This document shows, one piece after another, positions 49,066 through 58,325 of a stretch of 64,000 nucleotides of DNA. The DNA comes from Bradyrhizobium erythrophlei (lineage in GTDB: Bacteria; Pseudomonadota; Alphaproteobacteria; Rhizobiales; Xanthobacteraceae). The stretch is taken from the NCBI RefSeq assembly GCF_900129505.1, contig NZ_LT670818.1:6791001-6855000 (forward strand), given 5' to 3'. The notes beneath the pieces are model-generated. The model did no database searches, was not told the origin of the DNA, and saw only the letters and a program-made list of their open reading frames with translations. The translations under genes were made by a program, and so were the position numbers. Position 1 is the stretch's first letter; every line of letters begins with the position of its first letter.

Positions 49066-49983
49066 ATGACGAACTTCCCCGAGATCCCCACCGAACTTCG
49101 CGAACTAATGGCTGAGATCGGACCGAAATGGGCCACCGATACCAAAGGCCATGTTCGGTTGATGATCGACAAATTCAGCGAGGTGCTCAGGCATTCGCCA
49201 ACGGAAGGGGTCCAGGTGGAGACAGGCAACTCCTATGGACCGCATGAGCGGCAGGCCTTCGAAGTGTTCCATCCCGCCTCATCTGACCGGGTACCCCGAC
49301 CCGGGCTGATCTTCGTTCACGGCGGCGCTTTCACCGAGGGCAGCCGCCACCGAACCGAGGCGATCTACGCCAACGTTCTCTATTATTTCGCCAGACACGG
49401 CATCGTCGGCATCAACGCCGGTTACCGGCTTGCACCCGAAGCGCGCTATCCCGAAGCCACCCGCGATATTGCTTCCGTCGTGCAATGGATGCGCACCAAT
49501 GCTGTCAGGCTCAATATCGACCCCAACCGCATATTCCTGATGGGCCACTCGGCAGGCGGCGCCCATGTCGGCAGCTACGCTTACGACAAGCGGCACCAGC
49601 CGGCCGGCGGGCACGGGCTGGCCGGAGTCCTCATCATCAGCGGCCGCGTTCGCGCCGACGGCCGCGCCGACAATCCTAACGCCCGTCGGGTTGCAGAGTA
49701 TTACGGCAGCGACCTTTCGACGTATGACGACCTTTCACCGGTTTCACATGTCGACAAGAACAGCCCACCGACGTTCATCGCGTGCTCCGAATTCGAAAAT
49801 CCGCTGATCGACGTCTACTGTTACGAGCTCGCCCATCGCCTTGCGTCGGCCAAGGGACGCGCGCCGCCCCTTGTCTGGCTGAAAGGCCACAATCATACCT
49901 CGATCATCGGACACTTCAACACTGCCGAGGATACTTTGGGGCGAGCTTGCCTGCAGTTCATCTCCGAAACACGCCGCGCCTGA
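49066..49983 (+). CDS. Alpha/beta hydrolase (HSL/arylformamidase-like esterase)
   Basis: The 305-residue hydrolase has the oxyanion motif FVHGGAFTEGSR and the nucleophile elbow GHSAGGAH with Ser near residue 161. The acid and base are probably in FIACSEFENPLIDVY and LKGHNHTSIIG. HSL-type and kynurenine-formamidase-type enzymes share this layout. In context it could hydrolyse an ester, lactone or amide formed after ring cleavage. It starts 72 bases after the NadX-like gene. Confidence 0.87.
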   Translation: MTNFPEIPTELRELMAEIGPKWATDTKGHVRLMIDKFSEVLRHSPTEGVQVETGNSYGPHERQAFEVFHPASSDRVPRPGLIFVHGGAFTEGSRHRTEAIYANVLYYFARHGIVGINAGYRLAPEARYPEATRDIASVVQWMRTNAVRLNIDPNRIFLMGHSAGGAHVGSYAYDKRHQPAGGHGLAGVLIISGRVRADGRADNPNARRVAEYYGSDLSTYDDLSPVSHVDKNSPPTFIACSEFENPLIDVYCYELAHRLASAKGRAPPLVWLKGHNHTSIIGHFNTAEDTLGRACLQFISETRRA

Positions 49984-50008
49984 CTCCCTGTCGAGTTCCG
50001 GGCGCGCC

Positions 50009-51424
50009 TTACGGAAGGCGTATTCCGGTGAATTTCGGCTGCGTGTATTCTTCGAACGCATACGGCAGTCCTTCGCGGCCGACGCCGGATCGGCCAACGC
50101 CGCCGAACGGATAGTTGTCGAGCCGGAAGCGGCTTGCCTCGTTGATCCAGAGCGAGCCGACCCGAACCTCTTCCGACATCCGAAACGCCGTCGCGAGGCT
50201 CGAGGTGAAACACGATCCCTGCAAGCCGAACTCGCAGTCATTTGCGATCCGTATCGCATCATCGATGTCCTTGGCGCGCATCATGACGACCACGGGCCCA
50301 AACACTTCCTCGCGAACAAGGCGCGTTCCATCTGGCGGATCGACGACGATGGTCGGCGGTATCACGCAGCCTTGGAAAGCCCCGGACGTCACCACGCGGC
50401 ATCCGCGGCTCCTCGCGTCCTCGATCATCGCCGTGATACGCTCGGCGGCGCGAGCTGACGCGACCGGACCAAGATCGGTCTCCGGCAACGATGGATCCCC
50501 TACCTTGAGCCGCTTCGTCGCTTCGATGAAACGCTCCAGAAAGGTATCGAAAACCGGGGCTTCGACAATAATGCGCTGGGTCGAAATACATTGTTGTCCG
50601 CTCGCCTCGAAGGAGGACGGAACGATGCGCTGCACGGCATCGTCAATATTGGCGTCCGCAGCGACAATGTTTGGCGAGTTGCCACCCAGTTCGCCAATGA
50701 ATCGTTTTGCCCCTGCGGCCCGCGCCAACGCGTCGCCTGCGGCGGTTCCGCCGGTCAGCGTGACGAGGTCGACGCCAGGATGGGCGGCAAGGCCAAGGGC
50801 TTCTTCCCGGTCGCCGGCTACGACGTGAACGAGCCCGTCAGGCACTCCGCCGGCGATAAAGGCCTCGGCGATCAGCTGTGCGATTTGCGTACCCTCCAGG
50901 CACGGCTTGATCACAACCGCGTTTCCGGTGACCAGGGCCGGAGCAAGTTTTTGAATCAGCAGATTGGAGGGTGCATTAAACGGAGTGACAGCCGCAACCA
51001 CCCCATAGGGCACGCGGCGCGTGAACCCGAACAAGCCGGTCCCGGCCGGGACCATATCCAGCGGCACGACCTCTCCACCCTGGCCATGAAGATGCTGGGC
51101 ACACGCCCTGACGAACGCAATGCTGCGCTTGACCTCCATTTCGGCCGCCCGACGGGGCTTGCCAATATGCGCGATCGTGGCTTCGATGATGCTTTTGGAC
51201 GCCTGTTCCATCGCAGACGCCGCGCCGTTGATCCAGCTGGCGCGCTGATGCGCCGGCGTCTTAACGAATTGCCGGAAGGCCGCCTTGGCGGCCTCGACTA
51301 CGCGGTCCAGCTCGACTGCACCGGCCGGTGAGACCGTGAATGCAATATCGCCGCTCCACGGATTTCGAACCGGAAATGTGCCTTTTTCCGACGCATCTAG
51401 AGCTGAGCCGCTATCCTTTGTCAT
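50009..51424 (-). CDS. NAD(P)-dependent aldehyde dehydrogenase
   Basis: The 471-residue enzyme oxidises an aldehyde or semialdehyde. The catalytic cysteine is in ASGQQCISTQRI near residue 279, the general-base glutamate in IGELGGNSPNIV, and the Asn of the oxyanion hole in VTPFNAPSNLL. The EEVFGPVVVMM motif is intact. The ATG at 51424 gives a normal start; the frame further upstream runs through the operator at 51521. It is convergent with the hydrolase gene and seems to belong to the TetR-type regulon of the next region. Confidence 0.94.
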   Translation of the reverse strand: MTKDSGSALDASEKGTFPVRNPWSGDIAFTVSPAGAVELDRVVEAAKAAFRQFVKTPAHQRASWINGAASAMEQASKSIIEATIAHIGKPRRAAEMEVKRSIAFVRACAQHLHGQGGEVVPLDMVPAGTGLFGFTRRVPYGVVAAVTPFNAPSNLLIQKLAPALVTGNAVVIKPCLEGTQIAQLIAEAFIAGGVPDGLVHVVAGDREEALGLAAHPGVDLVTLTGGTAAGDALARAAGAKRFIGELGGNSPNIVAADANIDDAVQRIVPSSFEASGQQCISTQRIIVEAPVFDTFLERFIEATKRLKVGDPSLPETDLGPVASARAAERITAMIEDARSRGCRVVTSGAFQGCVIPPTIVVDPPDGTRLVREEVFGPVVVMMRAKDIDDAIRIANDCEFGLQGSCFTSSLATAFRMSEEVRVGSLWINEASRFRLDNYPFGGVGRSGVGREGLPYAFEEYTQPKFTGIRLP

Positions 51425-51520
51425 TCCGTCCTGTCCCAAGGCTTGCGTGAAGGCCGATTTCACATTGAACATCCGGACCACCACCGAAAAGTCGAATGCG
51501 ACAAAAAACTTTTCCACATT

Positions 51521-51538
51521 GTTGACTATCCAGTCAAC
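51521..51538. promoter_or_regulatory. TetR-type operator, site 1 (aldehyde dehydrogenase)
   Basis: GTTGACTATCCAGTCAAC has perfect 7-bp arms around four bases. It lies about 97 bases upstream of the aldehyde dehydrogenase start, and its TTGACT on the minus strand can serve as a -35 box. The same arms recur at 54554, 59306 and 59419. Confidence 0.82.
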
Positions 51539-51733
51539 ACCCGGCTCCCGGCCGGCCGCCGGCATCGATGCAAGCTAGGGACGCGGATATCCAAGGATGA
51601 CATCCTCGGTATGCAGAAGCCTCGACTTCAGCGCCTCATCGGATCGTCGGCGAACGCCTCGATGGTCTTCACAGCCTGGCCCTTCAAGAGCCGCGGCAAA
51701 CGTAAACCGCCTACGGTTTCCCAGGCGGCCCAT

Positions 51734-52834
51734 CTAGTGCAGCTTGGAGAGGTCCTCCTTTTTTGCCTCCGTGACCACAGCGGCACGATCATAGGTATTG
51801 ATCTGGTCGATGAACTGATTCGTGAAGACCTTGTCGGCCGCAGGGGCTACCGGCACGACAGCCTGGTCCTTGAGGAACTGCAAAAGATGCTGCCAGTCGG
51901 CCTCAACAAAGAAGCCATGCTTGCCCCCGATCTTCTCACTGGTCCAGATCGCCAACCTGCCCTGATTGACGGCGATCCCTTCCTTCAGTGCCTCGGCTGC
52001 GTCCGGGTTCTTGGAACGGGATTCCGGATAATTCTTCCAGGTAATCAGCACCGCGGCTTCAGGATTGGCCATGCTGTAATCATATCCCTTGGCGACCGCT
52101 CGAGCGATGCCGACCAACATTTTCGGATTCTTTTCGATCGTATCATTTCGCGCGAGCAGGCCGACATCCGGCAGTGTGCGCAGAAGGTCCGAGGCCGGAA
52201 TTTCCCGGAGCTTCAGCCCCGAGAAGGCCAGTTTGGCCAGTGCCGCGTCCCAGAAGATCACGCCGTCGACGAATTTCTGGCGAACCGACGTGATCGCCTG
52301 AGCGCCCAGTCCGATTGGAAGAAAGGAGATATCCTTTGCCGGATCCAGTCCGGCTTCTTTCACGAAAGCCTTCGCAAATGTCGTTCCGGCGCTTCCCATC
52401 GACTGGACGCCAAGCTTCTTGTCCTTCAGATCGGCCAGAGTTTTGATCGGACTGTCGGGCAGCACGGCAACCGACCAGATATTGGCGTAATACAGGTCAT
52501 AATAGTATCGGATATTCAGCTTACCGGACTGGATGCCAACGATGGCCTCACCGGGGGAAGCCGCTCCCACTTCGGCGTTGCCTGCCGAAACCTGTAACGC
52601 GGACTCGTTCGATCCGCCCACCGCCAGCAGGCTTACATCGTAGCCTTCGGCGTCGAAATAACCCTTCTCCTTTGCTACCACGAACGGCGAGAACGCCTCG
52701 TCAATGGCCCTGACCGGAATCAGGATGCGCACCTTCTCCAGCGCGTAGGCAGCCGCCGAAAAGTTCAGCATTAGTGCCGCGACAAGAGCCGCCTGCGGTA
52801 TCTTGCATCCGATACCAACGTACGACATTCGCAT
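51734..52834 (-). CDS. ABC transporter substrate-binding protein, NMT1/SsuA type (importer 1)
   Basis: The 366-residue periplasmic receptor has an N-terminal signal sequence (AALVAALMLNFSAAAYALEK) and the NMT1-like entry VRILIPVRAIDEAFSPFVVA, then GYFDAEGYDVSLLAVGGSNE. Families of this type serve sulfonates, taurine, pyrimidines and aromatic compounds. It is the last gene of the leftward unit ATPase-permease-binding protein. A second ATG two codons later (MSYVG) is an alternative start. Confidence 0.9.
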   Translation of the reverse strand: MRMSYVGIGCKIPQAALVAALMLNFSAAAYALEKVRILIPVRAIDEAFSPFVVAKEKGYFDAEGYDVSLLAVGGSNESALQVSAGNAEVGAASPGEAIVGIQSGKLNIRYYYDLYYANIWSVAVLPDSPIKTLADLKDKKLGVQSMGSAGTTFAKAFVKEAGLDPAKDISFLPIGLGAQAITSVRQKFVDGVIFWDAALAKLAFSGLKLREIPASDLLRTLPDVGLLARNDTIEKNPKMLVGIARAVAKGYDYSMANPEAAVLITWKNYPESRSKNPDAAEALKEGIAVNQGRLAIWTSEKIGGKHGFFVEADWQHLLQFLKDQAVVPVAPAADKVFTNQFIDQINTYDRAAVVTEAKKEDLSKLH

Positions 52835-52855
52835 TCTCGCTACCCTAAAACGTGA

Positions 52856-53647
52856 CTACACCAACACCGGCGCCTCATTACGCCGGATCCAGAAAATATA
52901 ACGACGGGCCGCCACTCGCGTGACGCCGTGCATCACCAGTCCGATTGCCGAGAGAACGATCAGCACCGCAAACACGCCGGCGATGTCGAGATTGAAATTG
53001 AGCGCGATGATCAGGTAGCCCAAACCGACCTGGGCGCCGACAAATTCGCCGACGATGGCGCCGATTACGGCCAGCACGGCCGCGATCTCGAGCCCCGCGA
53101 AAATCAGAACCAATGTTGACGGAATCCGCAATCGCACAAGTGTTTGCCAGCTGGTGGCTCCAAACGCCTTCATCATGTCGAGCTGGTCTCGGTCGGTGGC
53201 GTGAAATCCGGCCACCACGCTGACCAGAATAGGAAAGAAGCATACCAGCGCCGTGATGACGACCTTCGACGTCAGCCCGTATCCGAACCAAATGATGAAC
53301 AGCGGCGCGATAGCTACCTTGGGCAGGGTCTGCAGCGCCACCAGATACGGGTAGACCAGACGCTCGACCACCGGAATTAGCGAGATCATGGCGCCGATCA
53401 CAAGCCCAGCCAACACGCCGAACACGAATCCGGAGAGAATCTCGACCAGGGTCGCCCATAGATGCGGCCATATGGTTCCTGACGCCACCAGCGTGTAGAG
53501 CCTTCCAGCTATCTCGTCGGGCGACGGCAGCACCAGCGGCGATATGTCAAACAGCCGGCAAGCGCCTTGCCAGACGGCAAGAACCGCAAGCGCGAGCAGG
53601 ACCGACTGCAGCCGGTGCGAAGCGAGCAATTTCCTGATTGCGATCAT
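52856..53647 (-). CDS. ABC transporter permease, SsuC type (importer 1)
   Basis: The 263-residue permease has about six helices and the EAA loop DMMKAFGATSWQTLVRLRIP, the contact point for the ATPase. The ATG at 53647 overlaps the ATPase stop (ATGA), which decides the start over an upstream in-frame ATG. It works with the ATPase at 53644 and the receptor at 51734. Confidence 0.93.
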   Translation of the reverse strand: MIAIRKLLASHRLQSVLLALAVLAVWQGACRLFDISPLVLPSPDEIAGRLYTLVASGTIWPHLWATLVEILSGFVFGVLAGLVIGAMISLIPVVERLVYPYLVALQTLPKVAIAPLFIIWFGYGLTSKVVITALVCFFPILVSVVAGFHATDRDQLDMMKAFGATSWQTLVRLRIPSTLVLIFAGLEIAAVLAVIGAIVGEFVGAQVGLGYLIIALNFNLDIAGVFAVLIVLSAIGLVMHGVTRVAARRYIFWIRRNEAPVLV

Positions 53648-54495
53648 AGCGCCGACACCATCGATGTCTCGGCTCCGAAAAGCCTGCGAATGTGGTCGCA
53701 CAATTCACCAAAGCGCGGCGTCCCCATGGTCCGAAGGTTGCGCGGGCGCGCGATGTCGATATCGACGATTTCCGAAATCCTGCCGGGCCTGGGCGACATC
53801 ACAACCACCCGATCGCCCAGCAGCACGGCTTCCGGAATGCTGTGGGTGATGAAGAACACCGTCATGCGCTGCTCGGACCAAACCCGCATCAGTTCCACGT
53901 TCATGGATTCCCGGGTCATGGCGTCCAGCGCGCCGAACGGCTCATCCATCAGCAGGATCTTCGGATCGCGCATCAATGCACGGCAGATTGACACCCGCTG
54001 CTGCATGCCCCCTGACAGTTCGAACGGGTATTTCGCGGCGAAGTCCTTCAAGCCCATGAATTCCAGCAAGCGCTCGGCGCGGGTAACGGTTTCCGCCGAG
54101 GTGTCATGCTTCAGCTGCGCCGGCAGCAGAACGTTGGCGAGCACGGTATTCCAGGGAAGCAGCACGGCCTGCTGAAACACCACGCCGGCGTCGGCGCGCG
54201 GTTTGATGATGCGCTCTCCGCCAGAATAGACTTCTCCAGCGGAAGCCTGTTCGAGTCCGGCCAGAATCCGCAACAGCGTGGTCTTGCCACATCCGCTCGG
54301 ACCGACAACCGAGATGAACTCGTGTTTCTGGATTTCAAGATTGACGTTGGATAGAGCGGTGACAATTCCGCCCGACCGGGCGGAAAAGCGCTTCTCGAGG
54401 CCCACGATTCGTATCAGCGCCTCATGCGACTGACCTGGTGCAGCTTCGACAACATCGATGCCGCTCTTGTCCGATCGCGCTGTCTGCTTTCCCAT
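53644..54495 (-). CDS. ABC transporter ATPase, SsuB type (importer 1)
   Basis: The 283-residue ATPase has Walker A GPSGCGKTTLL, signature LSGGMQQRVS and Walker B ILLMDEPFGALD. These and the H-loop VFFITHSIPEAV are intact. First gene of the importer 1 unit; the operator at 54554 and a good promoter lie just upstream. Confidence 0.94.
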   Translation of the reverse strand: MGKQTARSDKSGIDVVEAAPGQSHEALIRIVGLEKRFSARSGGIVTALSNVNLEIQKHEFISVVGPSGCGKTTLLRILAGLEQASAGEVYSGGERIIKPRADAGVVFQQAVLLPWNTVLANVLLPAQLKHDTSAETVTRAERLLEFMGLKDFAAKYPFELSGGMQQRVSICRALMRDPKILLMDEPFGALDAMTRESMNVELMRVWSEQRMTVFFITHSIPEAVLLGDRVVVMSPRPGRISEIVDIDIARPRNLRTMGTPRFGELCDHIRRLFGAETSMVSAL

Positions 54496-54540
54496 TGTTC
54501 CGATCTGCGTGGACGCCAGAACCTCTTATCGACAGGGCTA

Positions 54541-54571
54541 ACGATAGGTCACAGTTGACTATCCAGTCAAC
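54541..54571 (-). promoter_or_regulatory. Promoter with TetR-type operator, site 2 (importer 1)
   Basis: On the minus strand TTGACT (54565-54570) and TATCGT (54541-54546) are separated by 18 bases, a good sigma-70 promoter for the ATPase gene 46 bases downstream. The operator GTTGACTATCCAGTCAAC (54554-54571), identical to site 1, covers the -35 box, so a bound repressor would block polymerase. Confidence 0.82.
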
Positions 54572-54748
54572 TGAAGGATTAGCGCCGGCTTGAAATGCAA
54601 TGTGGATCCGGCCGTCCGACAAGTCCTTGCTGCCGCCACGGCAAACAGCTGCGGATCTGACTCTGCATCGCAGCCGCTGCCTGCGCGCAGGTTCAACAGG
54701 CCGCAGCGTGGTCGCCAATCGAAAAGCCGCAGAAGGCGGCGCGCCTGT

Positions 54749-55462
54749 CTATTTTTGTTGCAAGGATACGTGACGGGAACTTGAGGCCAATTGCTTGAAA
54801 ATCGTGCGTCGTGGTTTCTTGCAAGGCATGGCGGCCGGCGGCGACAGGCAGTAGCGCAGCACCAGGGTAGTGACATGATCGAGCCAAAGCTTCTGCGCCT
54901 CTTCGGACCCCAGATCCCGGTTGAGTGCGATTTCGAGTGTGAATTGGTTAGAGAGATAATGATAGCAGAGCGAGGACAGGGTCAGATAAACGATAGTCGG
55001 ATCGAGGTCTGGCCGGAACGTGCCGTCCTCGAGGCCACGATCGAGAACGAAGCGGATGGTTTCAACCAGAGGGTTGTACAGATCCCTCATCCGACCCGAT
55101 TTGCGGATGTATTTTCCCCGGTGCTTGTTCTCCTCGTTCATCAGCCGGATCGCGCTGGGATTGTTCTTGAAGGCGTAGAAGGTGTGATGAACGAGCTGGC
55201 CCATCGCCGCCACGGGATCGCTGGCGCGCACCGACAGATCCTTCTGCTGCTCGCGCAGGTCCTGATACATCTGCTCCAGAGCGGCGACGAACAGGCCCTC
55301 CTTCGACTTGAAATAATAGTAAAGCATGTTTTTGCTGACGCGGCAGCGCGCGGCGATACGATCGACACGAGCACCCTCGAACCCGATCCGGGCAAATTCC
55401 TCGGTTGCCTGTTTCAGGATCTTTTCGCGAACGCGAACCGGATCATTGCTGCGGCGTGCCAC
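54749..55462 (-). CDS. TetR family regulator 1
   Basis: The N-terminal helix-turn-helix (about residues 10-56) reads REKILKQATEEFARIGFEGA, then RCRVSKNMLYYYFKSKEGLF. A ligand domain follows; RLMNEENKHRGKYIRKSGRM near residue 105 resembles the RutR-type family. It shares that segment with TetR 2 (LNSENFHKGKHLRKSKLT). The Lys/Arg/Ser-rich last 25 residues are probably an added tail. It lies between the importer 1 unit and the second hydroxylase and is a candidate binder of the GTTGACY-N4-RGTCAAC sites. Confidence 0.92.
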   Translation of the reverse strand: MARRSNDPVRVREKILKQATEEFARIGFEGARVDRIAARCRVSKNMLYYYFKSKEGLFVAALEQMYQDLREQQKDLSVRASDPVAAMGQLVHHTFYAFKNNPSAIRLMNEENKHRGKYIRKSGRMRDLYNPLVETIRFVLDRGLEDGTFRPDLDPTIVYLTLSSLCYHYLSNQFTLEIALNRDLGSEEAQKLWLDHVTTLVLRYCLSPPAAMPCKKPRRTIFKQLASSSRHVSLQQK

Positions 55463-55551
55463 GACTCAATTCTCCCTGCCATGCGGCAACGATGACGGCG
55501 CGGGCGTCCGATTCGCAATCCCATAAGGACGTCAGCGGCCGGATCCGTGTT

Positions 55552-57834
55552 CTAGTGCTTCGCGCCAGCGTCCTCGACCAACTGCCAGATGCGCGCCGGC
55601 GACAGCGGCAATTCCATAGGCTGCACATTGAAATGCGACAAGGCATCGGCAACTGCGTTGGCCATGATGCCTCCGACCGGGATAAGGCCCCCCTCGCCGG
55701 CGCCCTTGGCGCCGAGCGGATTGTTGGGACAGGGTTTCAGCTCGAGCGCTATCGAACGAATATGAGGAAAATCCGAAGCCGTCGGCAGCAAATAGTCGGC
55801 GAACGACCCGGTCAGCAACTGACCGTTCTCGTCATAGACGAGATGCTCGAGAAAGGCGCCACCAAGACCCTGGACGATCGAACCGATCGCCTGTCCATGC
55901 AGCGTCAGCGGATTGATGATGCGGCCGACGTCTTCGACCGACAGATAGTCGAGCACCTTGACGTGGCCCGTACCGGGATCGACCGCAACATGCGCCGCCT
56001 GGGTGCCGTAGGCCCAAGTGTACTTCTTGTTGAAAAATGAGGCTTCCACCTCGAGCGGCGCATCCGCAAGCCCGGCCAGTGGCAGGTTTTTGCCGGAGAA
56101 ACCGACCTCTTCGCCATCGATGGCAATCTCGGCCGGCGCGCAGCCGAACCGCGCCGCGGCGATTTCCCGGACGAGGTCCTTGAGCTTTTCCGCCGCCAGC
56201 AGGATTGCCGATCCACCCATCACCGTCGAGCGCGAGTGATAGGCGCCATAACCGTCCTTGACGTGACTGGTAGAGCCATGATGGACGGTGATCTTCCCGT
56301 ACGGCAGTTCGGTGGCGTCGGCGGCGATCTGAGCCATGATGGTCTCCAGCCCCTGCCCGACCGAAGATGATCCGAGATAAACCGACAGCGAACCATCGGT
56401 CTCCAGCACCAGCCGCGCGTCCTCCTTCGGGCCCGCGGCGCCACCCTCGATGAAGCTTCCGACCGCAATGCCGTGATAGTAGCCGTCGATCAGCTTGCCG
56501 CTGAGCTGGCTCTTTTCGGCCCAGCCGAACTCCTTCATGCACAGATCGAACACCGCGTGATAATCACCGCTGTCCAGCTCGGTCGAGCTGTCGAACGGCG
56601 TGATACTGGCTAGCGGATACGGCATCTGGCTATCCGCGACCAGATTCTTGCGACGCAGTTCGACCCTATCGATGTTGAGGTCCTTGGCAACCAGATCGAT
56701 CAGACGCTCCCGAATGAAATCGGTCTCGAACCTGCCGGGTCCCCGATAGGTTCCGCTCGGCGTCTTGTTGGTGGTCAGCATCGTGGCTTTGAGATCTATA
56801 TTCTCGAAGCAGTACGGGCCGGACATATATTGGGCGACGTTGCGCGGGCCTACCGACCCGTTGGTTCTGATATAAGCACCAATGTCCGCCCAGATCTGGC
56901 CTCGCAACCCCAGAAACCGTCCGTCACGGCTGACGGCGATCTCGACGTCGCACTCGATATCGCGCGCGTGGTTGGCGGTCATCATGTGCTCGCGCCGATC
57001 CTCGGTCCACTTCACCGGACGGCCAATTATCCTGGCGACGGCGGGGATCAGGAAGTCTTCGGGATAAAATTCCCCTCGCGAGCCGAAACCGCCTCCGACA
57101 TCGACCTCGATCAAGTCGATGGCCTCGACCTCGAGCTCCAGCGCTGCGGCCAACACCCGGCGGTTATACCAAGCCGTCTTGGCGGCCCCCCATACGGTCA
57201 ACTTTCCTTCGCCAGCGTTCCATTCGGCGACAAAGCCGCGAGGCTCCATGAACATTGCGGCGTGGCGTTGAACGGCGAACTTCTCTCTGCGGACATAGTC
57301 CGCGGCCTTGAACGCGGCATCGGCGTCGCCCTTGAACGCAGACCAGGTGATGGCGGCGTTGGATCCATGGTCCTCGAACAACACGGAAGCCCTCGCCTCC
57401 GCCTGCTCGCGGCTGGTGATTGCGGGCAGCGTCTCAATCTCCAGATCGATATGGTCCAGCGCATCCTCAGCAATACCTTGCGTGTCCGCCAGGACGATGG
57501 CGATCGGTTCGCCGACGTAACGAACCTTGCCGTCGGCCAGCACGGGCTGATGGAACGGCTCGAGCTGCGGCAGCGGCTGCAGGCGCAGCGGAATCCTGGG
57601 AACGACCGCGCCGAAGTCGGCGGCAGCAAGGACATGGCGAACCCCGGGCATCGCCCGGGCGCGCGCGGTGTCGAGCGACTTGATTATCCCGTGCGCCACG
57701 GAGCTGCGCAAAATCACGGCGTGCAGCTGACCGCGGCGGTTAACGTCGGCGACATAGGTACCGCGCCCGCGCAGGAACCGCATATCCTCGACGCGCTCCA
57801 TCGGCCGGCCAACGTATGAATTTGAAACCTTCAT
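55552..57834 (-). CDS. Molybdenum hydroxylase 2, molybdopterin-binding large subunit
   Basis: The 760-residue subunit resembles the large subunit at 43636 in layout. The active-site loop is SGTYRGPGRFETDF near residue 360, and the catalytic glutamate is in AKGAGEGGLIPVGG near 714. The CO dehydrogenase loop is absent. The ATG at 57834 overlaps the Fe-S subunit stop by 4 bases, which fixes the start. It is the last gene of the FAD - Fe-S - Mo unit, whose order differs from hydroxylase 1 (Mo - FAD - Fe-S). Confidence 0.94.
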   Translation of the reverse strand: MKVSNSYVGRPMERVEDMRFLRGRGTYVADVNRRGQLHAVILRSSVAHGIIKSLDTARARAMPGVRHVLAAADFGAVVPRIPLRLQPLPQLEPFHQPVLADGKVRYVGEPIAIVLADTQGIAEDALDHIDLEIETLPAITSREQAEARASVLFEDHGSNAAITWSAFKGDADAAFKAADYVRREKFAVQRHAAMFMEPRGFVAEWNAGEGKLTVWGAAKTAWYNRRVLAAALELEVEAIDLIEVDVGGGFGSRGEFYPEDFLIPAVARIIGRPVKWTEDRREHMMTANHARDIECDVEIAVSRDGRFLGLRGQIWADIGAYIRTNGSVGPRNVAQYMSGPYCFENIDLKATMLTTNKTPSGTYRGPGRFETDFIRERLIDLVAKDLNIDRVELRRKNLVADSQMPYPLASITPFDSSTELDSGDYHAVFDLCMKEFGWAEKSQLSGKLIDGYYHGIAVGSFIEGGAAGPKEDARLVLETDGSLSVYLGSSSVGQGLETIMAQIAADATELPYGKITVHHGSTSHVKDGYGAYHSRSTVMGGSAILLAAEKLKDLVREIAAARFGCAPAEIAIDGEEVGFSGKNLPLAGLADAPLEVEASFFNKKYTWAYGTQAAHVAVDPGTGHVKVLDYLSVEDVGRIINPLTLHGQAIGSIVQGLGGAFLEHLVYDENGQLLTGSFADYLLPTASDFPHIRSIALELKPCPNNPLGAKGAGEGGLIPVGGIMANAVADALSHFNVQPMELPLSPARIWQLVEDAGAKH

Positions 57835-58307
57835 GAGTTTTCCTTCGCGCTCGCATACGACTTGCGAGCATCGAGAACCGCCTCGACAATCGGAACATAT
57901 CCGGTGCAGCGGCAAAGGTTGCCTGACAGCACGTCACGGACCCGCTCTTCGTCGGCATCGGGCTCGCTGGTCAGCAGCGCGTGCGCCGTCGTGATGAAGC
58001 CCGGGGTACAGAAGCCGCATTGCAGCGCGTGATGTTTGCGAAACGACGCCTGCAGCGGCGACAAATCATCGCCCGATAGCCCCTCGACGGTCACGACCTT
58101 TTCTCCGTCGACCTGAGCCGCAAGCATCAGACAGGACCGTACCGCCTCCCCATTGACGAGGACGGTACAGACACCGCAGACCCCGTGCTCGCAACCCAGA
58201 TGCGTGCCTGTCTTTCCCAGATTGTCGCGCAGGCAATCCGCCAGGCTGATGCGGGCTTCCACCTGCACTGCCACGGCTTCACCGTTGAGCTCGAATTCAA
58301 CTTTCAT
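57831..58307 (-). CDS. Molybdenum hydroxylase 2, [2Fe-2S] subunit
   Basis: The 158-residue product has Cys39, 44, 47 and 59 for the plant-type cluster (CEHGVCGVCTVLVNG), and Cys97, 100, 132 and 134 for the second cluster (CGFCTPG and LCRCTGY). It starts 18 bases after the FAD-subunit stop and overlaps the large-subunit start. Confidence 0.95.
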   Translation of the reverse strand: MKVEFELNGEAVAVQVEARISLADCLRDNLGKTGTHLGCEHGVCGVCTVLVNGEAVRSCLMLAAQVDGEKVVTVEGLSGDDLSPLQASFRKHHALQCGFCTPGFITTAHALLTSEPDADEERVRDVLSGNLCRCTGYVPIVEAVLDARKSYASAKENS

Positions 58308-58325
58308 CCGGTTTCCTGGCGGTTG

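Noticed and set aside
55443..55551. An operator of the GTTGACY-N4-RGTCAAC type upstream of TetR 1
   Set aside because: I looked for autoregulation at the start of this regulator and found no matching arms; the same is true upstream of TetR 2.
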